DNA from: [Mycobacterium] stephanolepidis
GTDB lineage: Bacteria > Actinomycetota > Actinomycetes > Mycobacteriales > Mycobacteriaceae
DNA length: 64,000 nt
Direction: 5' to 3'
NCBI RefSeq assembly: GCF_002356335.1
Contig: NZ_AP018165.1
Location: 3,038,001 to 3,102,000, forward strand
Below are positions 59,181 through 64,000 of the stretch, piece by piece. The notes beneath the pieces are model-generated. The model had not been told where the DNA came from. It saw nothing but the letters and a program-made list of their open reading frames with translations, and made no database searches. Every line of letters starts with the position of its first letter. Position 1 is the stretch's first letter. Position numbers and translations under genes: made by a program.

Positions 59181-62100
59181 TTAAGACGAAGCGACTTCGG
59201 ATTCCTGATCGGCCAGCTTGTCGTACAGATGCGACGCCAAAGACCGCACTGTCGATACATCAGCCGGACCGATACGGACGCCGGTGTCCGCTTGGATACG
59301 GGTACGAATTTCGAGGTTGCCCAACGAGTCCAGGCCATAGTCCGGGAGGGATCGGTCGGGATCGATCGATCGCCGGAGCACCAGACCCACCTGCTCGGCG
59401 ACCAGTTTCCGGAGTCGAGTCGGCCACTCCTCACGCGGTAACGCGTTGAGCTCGTCGAGGAATTTGTTTGTCTCCGTTTGAGATTGACCCGCATCACGGA
59501 ACGCCTGAGCAAACGGACTGCGCTCGACGAAGTCGGCCAGCCACGATATGCCGGCCATCGGCGCGTAGGCGGTGTACGCCCGGTCGTGCCGAAGCACTGT
59601 GTCGAAGGCATAGGCACCCTCGTCTGGGAGGATGGCGGCATCCGCGTTCGCCAGGTGCGTGCCCTGCCCGATCTCCGACCAGGCGCCCCAAGCGATGACG
59701 GTTGCCGGTAAGCCCTGAGCGCGTCGCCAGTGCGTGAATCCGTCCAGCCAGCTGTTAGCCGCTGCGTAGGCACCCTGCCCCGGAGAGCCCACCAGCGCCG
59801 CAATCGACGAGAAGGAGCAGAACCAGTCCAGCGGTTGCTCCGCGGTGGCCTCGTGCAGATTCCAGGCTCCATGCACCTTGGGGCGCCAGTCCCCACGATC
59901 GATCAGTTCGTCGGTGATATTCGCGAGCGTGGCATCGTGCACCAGCGCCGCGGCATGCAGTACGCCACGCACGGGCTTCCCAGTCTCCGTTGCTGTCGCC
60001 ACCAGACGTTGTGCCGTCTCCGGTTCGGCGATATCGCCGAGCACCACATCGATTTCGATGCCACTGTGCCGGATCTGCTCAATGGTCTCCACCGCCTCGG
60101 GCTTCGGAGCGCTGCGACCGTTGAGGATGATCCGGCCGACGCCGGCCACTGCCAGCTTGCGCGCCAGGAACAAGCCCAGGCCGCCGAGGCCACCAGTGAT
60201 CACATACGCACCCTCTCGGCGGAACGCAGGTGCATGCGACGCCGGGATCACCGCATCTACCTCGCCCGCCTTAGGCAGGTCCAGAACGAGCTTTCCGGTA
60301 TGTCCCGCAGCACCCATCACACGGATCGATTCGGCGGCGTCCTGCAATGGAGAGGACGAGATCTCCGGCAGTGGCAGCACCCCCTCCGCCATCTGCCCAT
60401 ACAGCGCTGTCAGGGTGCGGTAGATCGCCTGTGGCCGTGTCTTCGATACCAGGACAAGATCGACGGCGTGGAACGACAGGTTCCGCCGGAAGGGGAACAG
60501 CCCCAGCCGGGTGTCGCCGTAGATGTCGCGCTTGCCGATCTCGATGAAGCGGCCACCGAACGTCAACAACTCCACTCCGGCCCGTTGCGCGGCACCGGTG
60601 AGCGAATTGAGCACGATGTCGACACCGTAGCCGTCGGTGTCGCGACGGATCAGGTCTGCGAATTCTGTACTACGCGAGTCATATACGTGCTTGATACCCC
60701 AGCTGCGCAACAGTTCTCGCCGTTCTTCGCTGCCCGCGGTGGCATAGATCTCGGCCCCCGCGGCACGGGCGATGGCAATCGCCGCCTGCCCCACGCCACC
60801 GGTACCGGAGTGGATCAACACCTTGTCGTCCGCGGAGATCCTGGCTAGTTCATGTAGCCCGTACCAGGCGGTGACATGAGCACCCGGGACGGCTGCTGCC
60901 TCCCTATCGGGCACCTCGGCCGGGAGTGTCGCGGCAAGGTTCGCATCGACCACGACGAAGCTTCTCCAGGCGCCGGTCGGTGTCATACCGCCCACGCGGT
61001 CACCCACCTGGTGCTGGGTGACGCCCTCGCCGATGGCCGTCACCACGCCCGCGAAGTCGACGCCGAGCTCCTGTCGGCCTTCGAAACTCGAGTATCGGCC
61101 GTACACGTTCAGCACGTCCGCGAAGTTGATGCTGGTGGCTGTGACCGAGACTTCGATCTGTCCCGGCCCGGGGGCCACCCGATCGAATGCGACGAACCCG
61201 AGCGACTGCAGATCTCCCGGCGTGCGGACCTCGAACCGCACACCCTCATTGTCAGGTGTCGCGACGGTACTGCGCCAGTCGTCGGGGCCCAGCGGACCCA
61301 GGTTCAGGCGAGCCCGGTACCAGTGGTCGTCGCGCCATGCGGTCTCGTCTTCTTCCGACCCGGAAGCCAACTCGTCCGCCACGTTCTGGGCGGCGGTGTG
61401 TCCGTCGACGTCGATGTGTGTGACACGCAGGTGGGGATATTCGGCGCCGATGACACGCACCAGCCCCCGCAGTCCGGCCTGTTCCAGGTTGGTGACGTCG
61501 CCGTCCACAACCGTCTGGGCGTTGCGTGTCACCACGTACAGCCGCGGCGGCTCACCCGGCAGGTCCACCAGCTCTCGGGTGATCCGCACCAAATGCCGAA
61601 CCTGATCGGCACCTTGCAGGGCCACCCTGTCCGCACCTGCGGCCGCTCCGGGGGCGGTGACGACGAGCACACCGTCGAAGCCGCCGGTCTCCAGCTGGTC
61701 GTACAGAAGCTTCAGTGCCGCAACACGATCGGTGTCTGGCCGCCACTGAATCAGTGCCACCTCGCTGTTGCGCAGCTTCAGCGAATCGATCAGCTCCGAT
61801 GCCCACGGGTCCACGGTCTCGCCCGTGCTGACCAGCAGCCACCTGCGCGGGCCGCCCGATACCTCCTCGGGCAACCGCTGCTGCTGCCATTCGATGGCGA
61901 GCAGGCGGTTGTTGAGCAGCTGATCACGCTGCTCGTCGTCGGAGGCGCCGGTACCGAATCGGAAGCCCCGCACGGCGACCAGCACGGCGCCGTTCTCGTC
62001 CAGCAGATCGATATCGGCTTCCACCTCGTTGCCAATCACCTTGGTCACCCGGGTGTAGCAGTACTGCGTGGAGCGTGCGGATTCGTAGGCGTGCAGACTG

Positions 62101-64000
62101 CGCACACCCTTGGGAAGCGGCAGCGCGTTCTTGCTGGCCGCCTGAACATCAGGCAGCGCGATGACGGACTGGAAGCAGGCGTCCAGGAGCGCGGGGTGAA
62201 CGATGTAACTGCCCTGCTGTGCCCGAACATCCCGAGGCAGTGCCACTTCCGCCAGCACGGACCTGACGGACTCGTCGCCGTGGCGCGCAGACGCCAAGCC
62301 CTGGAAGGCCGGGCCGTACTGAACTCCCCTCTCGTCGAACGACTGTCGCAGTTCGTCGCCCGCCGCACTGTACGGGTGCTCCGCCTGTAGCACGGCCAGG
62401 TCGTAGGCCACGGGAACGTCGACCTCTCCGCCACCGCCCAAAACCGCTGTGGCGCGCTTGACTGTCTCTCCTTCGTCGTGGGTTTCCACCACGAACTCGA
62501 GTGCATCCGCAGATTTCACCGTGGCCGTAGCCGATATCGGTGTCGTCTCCCCCAAGGTCAGCAGCTGTTCGAACGAAATATCCTCTACTGCTGAGCCTTC
62601 ACCGAACACAGCAGCCGAGGCCGACAGCGCCATCTCGCAGTATGCGGCGCCCGGGTACACCGCCACATGACGAACCTGATGGTCCGCGATCCAGGGCTGC
62701 GCCTCGGTGCCGACGTCGGCCTGCCAGATGTGGCGCACAGGCTCCTCGGTGAGTCGCACATATGCGCCGAGCAACGGGTGGACGGCAACGGTGTGACCGC
62801 TCTGGCCCTGTGCCTGCGCGGAAAGATCCAACAGGTACGACTGGCGGGTCCAGCTGGGCAGCGGCACATCCACAAGGGCGCCCGCTGGGTAGAGCACCGA
62901 GAAGTCCACTGCGCCGCCGGCCGTATAGACGTCTCCCACAAAGTCACGAAGCCCATGCGGCAGTTCCTGCTCGCGGCGCATACCGGCAAGGGCCACCATC
63001 GGGATGTCGAGGCTGCGCGCGGTCTGTTCGGCGGGATACACCAGCAACGGGTGTGGTGCCAGCTCACCGAAAACGCGGTACCCGTCATCCAGCGCCGCTT
63101 GCACTGCCGCCGCGAACCGTACTGTGTGGCGCAGGTTGTCCACCCAGTAATCGGCATCCATGACGGGCTTTTCGCGCGGATCGAACGAGACCGAAGAGTA
63201 GAGCGGGACAACGGGTGTCCGAGGCGAAAGATCTTCGAGGGCATCGGCAAGATCGTCCAGAATCGGATCCACCTGCGGTGAGTGCGACGCAACGTCGACG
63301 GCCACCTCACGGGCCATCAATCCGCGATCAGACCACTCGGCGATGAGCTGGCGCACTGTCTCGGTAGCACCGCCGACAACCGTCGACTGCGGCGACGCGA
63401 CCACCGCCAGGACCACATCGTCTATCTCCCGATCGGCCAGTTCCGCGACCACCTGCTGAGCCGGCAGATCGACGGAAGCCATGGCGCCGGCGCCCGAGAT
63501 ACGCAGCATCAACTGTGAACGACGACAGATCACCTTCACGCCGTCTTCCAACGACAGCGCCTCGGAGACAACCGCGGCCGCCACCTCGCCCATCGAGTGC
63601 CCGATGACCGCTCCGGGCTTCACTCCGTACGAAGCCATGGTGGCAGCCAATGACACCTGCATGGCGAACAACGTCGGCTGAACCCGATCGATACCCGTGA
63701 CCGTCTCCGGCGCCGAGATCGCCTCGCTGAGCGAGAACCCGGACTCCGCCTGGATCAGTGGCTCGAGGCGGGCGATAGTCGCGGCGAATACCGGTTCCTT
63801 ACCAAGTAATTCCGCACCCATGGCCGCCCATTGCGATCCCTGACCGGAGAAAAGCCAGACTGGGCCGCGGTCATCCTCGGCAACTGCCGCCTGAAAGGGG
63901 GCCTCATCGTCGGCAACCTCACGCAGCCCGGCCACCAGTTCGTCGACGCCATCGGCCACCACGGTGGTGCGCACCGGTCGGTGCGCCCTTCGACGCGCCA
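59181..64000 (-). CDS. Mas/Pks2-like reducing type I polyketide synthase (5' part beyond window)
   Basis: C-terminal part of an iterative PKS, open to the right edge. [15 protein letters not shown] near 63840 and GHSMGE near 63600; VASHSPQVD near 63285 is the methylmalonyl-type motif. DH: catalytic His in [14 protein letters not shown] near 62675, Asp in HPALLDACF near 62180. [12 protein letters not shown] near 60800. [11 protein letters not shown] near 60190 and [10 protein letters not shown] near 59765. [13 protein letters not shown] near 59330. No thioesterase follows, as in Mas and Pks2. The KS lies off the edge. It makes methyl-branched fatty acids; papA and gap are downstream. ACP activation by PptT is expected. 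Confidence 0.93.
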   Translation of the reverse strand, partial: ARRRAHRPVRTTVVADGVDELVAGLREVADDEAPFQAAVAEDDRGPVWLFSGQGSQWAAMGAELLGKEPVFAATIARLEPLIQAESGFSLSEAISAPETVTGIDRVQPTLFAMQVSLAATMASYGVKPGAVIGHSMGEVAAAVVSEALSLEDGVKVICRRSQLMLRISGAGAMASVDLPAQQVVAELADREIDDVVLAVVASPQSTVVGGATETVRQLIAEWSDRGLMAREVAVDVASHSPQVDPILDDLADALEDLSPRTPVVPLYSSVSFDPREKPVMDADYWVDNLRHTVRFAAAVQAALDDGYRVFGELAPHPLLVYPAEQTARSLDIPMVALAGMRREQELPHGLRDFVGDVYTAGGAVDFSVLYPAGALVDVPLPSWTRQSYLLDLSAQAQGQSGHTVAVHPLLGAYVRLTEEPVRHIWQADVGTEAQPWIADHQVRHVAVYPGAAYCEMALSASAAVFGEGSAVEDISFEQLLTLGETTPISATATVKSADALEFVVETHDEGETVKRATAVLGGGGEVDVPVAYDLAVLQAEHPYSAAGDELRQSFDERGVQYGPAFQGLASARHGDESVRSVLAEVALPRDVRAQQGSYIVHPALLDACFQSVIALPDVQAASKNALPLPKGVRSLHAYESARSTQYCYTRVTKVIGNEVEADIDLLDENGAVLVAVRGFRFGTGASDDEQRDQLLNNRLLAIEWQQQRLPEEVSGGPRRWLLVSTGETVDPWASELIDSLKLRNSEVALIQWRPDTDRVAALKLLYDQLETGGFDGVLVVTAPGAAAGADRVALQGADQVRHLVRITRELVDLPGEPPRLYVVTRNAQTVVDGDVTNLEQAGLRGLVRVIGAEYPHLRVTHIDVDGHTAAQNVADELASGSEEDETAWRDDHWYRARLNLGPLGPDDWRSTVATPDNEGVRFEVRTPGDLQSLGFVAFDRVAPGPGQIEVSVTATSINFADVLNVYGRYSSFEGRQELGVDFAGVVTAIGEGVTQHQVGDRVGGMTPTGAWRSFVVVDANLAATLPAEVPDREAAAVPGAHVTAWYGLHELARISADDKVLIHSGTGGVGQAAIAIARAAGAEIYATAGSEERRELLRSWGIKHVYDSRSTEFADLIRRDTDGYGVDIVLNSLTGAAQRAGVELLTFGGRFIEIGKRDIYGDTRLGLFPFRRNLSFHAVDLVLVSKTRPQAIYRTLTALYGQMAEGVLPLPEISSSPLQDAAESIRVMGAAGHTGKLVLDLPKAGEVDAVIPASHAPAFRREGAYVITGGLGGLGLFLARKLAVAGVGRIILNGRSAPKPEAVETIEQIRHSGIEIDVVLGDIAEPETAQRLVATATETGKPVRGVLHAAALVHDATLANITDELIDRGDWRPKVHGAWNLHEATAEQPLDWFCSFSSIAALVGSPGQGAYAAANSWLDGFTHWRRAQGLPATVIAWGAWSEIGQGTHLANADAAILPDEGAYAFDTVLRHDRAYTAYAPMAGISWLADFVERSPFAQAFRDAGQSQTETNKFLDELNALPREEWPTRLRKLVAEQVGLVLRRSIDPDRSLPDYGLDSLGNLEIRTRIQADTGVRIGPADVSTVRSLASHLYDKLADQESEVASS

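Noticed and set aside
60876..62390. 504-aa + strand frame opposite the PKS
   Set aside because: Mirror of the DH-ER region; no motif and no promoter.

Overview
The window is chromosomal DNA from a mycobacterium. High-GC coding is dense, with many GTG starts, 1-8 nt gene overlaps and leaderless promoters. Actinobacterial housekeeping blocks (rnj-dapA-thyX, dfrA-thyA, pnp-pepR-rpsO-ribF, truB-pptT, rimP-nusA-infB-rbfA, proS-efpA-cysG) run in roughly the order remembered for the M. tuberculosis Rv2752c-Rv2847c segment. The material between them differs from M. tuberculosis, and a PapA/PKS/GAP lipid locus sits at the right edge. This suggests a rapid grower, plausibly of the M. abscessus-chelonae group. 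That placement rests on memory and no search was run.

Layout. 1-10 kb: a methyltransferase cut by the window edge, rnj, dapA, thyX, two small + strand genes (DUF6891-like, YceI), an AlkX/YcaQ-like gene, then the coupled set thyA > dfrA > DsbA-like lipoprotein > alkX-like, then an orphan PapA-like acyltransferase. 10-17 kb: small membrane and flavodoxin genes leading from dapB, a structured intergenic region, a SulP-carbonic anhydrase fusion, and the divergent aldR-type regulator/ald pair. 17-27 kb: a four-gene accessory block (diiron ferritin-like, flavin monooxygenase, SDR, DUF2182) beside pepR-pnp-lppU-rpsO-ribF. 27-36 kb: sirR/mntR, DUF4262, truB-pptT-pptH, a CMD protein under a KstR-type operator, a DUF3558 protein, DUF2277, and an ACAD-ACAD-enoyl-CoA hydratase operon. 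36-46 kb: dinF-nrnA-rbfA-infB-ylxR, then an inserted nitric-oxide module (nsrR, hmp, membrane protein), then nusA-rimP. 46-56 kb: a Tat lipoprotein, DUF4439, SRPBCC, proS, a small exported protein, efpA, cysG and a two-gene ECF-type transporter. 56-64 kb: a frameshifted MFS gene, then pks > papA > gap on the minus strand, with the PKS running off the edge.

How the genes work together. dapA and dapB feed lysine and diaminopimelate synthesis. thyX, thyA and dfrA cover dTMP and folate. rnj, pnp and rpsO serve RNA decay and the ribosome. pptT activates carrier proteins such as the PKS ACP at the right edge, and pptH opposes it. nsrR and hmp sense and detoxify NO. The pks-papA-gap trio looks like assembly, transfer and export of a methyl-branched acyl glycolipid.

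Two regulatory patterns stand out. At least 18 genes have a TANNNT -10 hexamer ending 6-7 nt before an ATG or GTG, the signature of leaderless mRNA; several gene starts here were chosen on that basis. Two operators read clearly: a KstR-type palindrome at 31679-31696 and an NsrR-type 11-1-11 repeat at 44680-44702. No tRNA, rRNA, CRISPR array, insertion sequence or origin was recognised.
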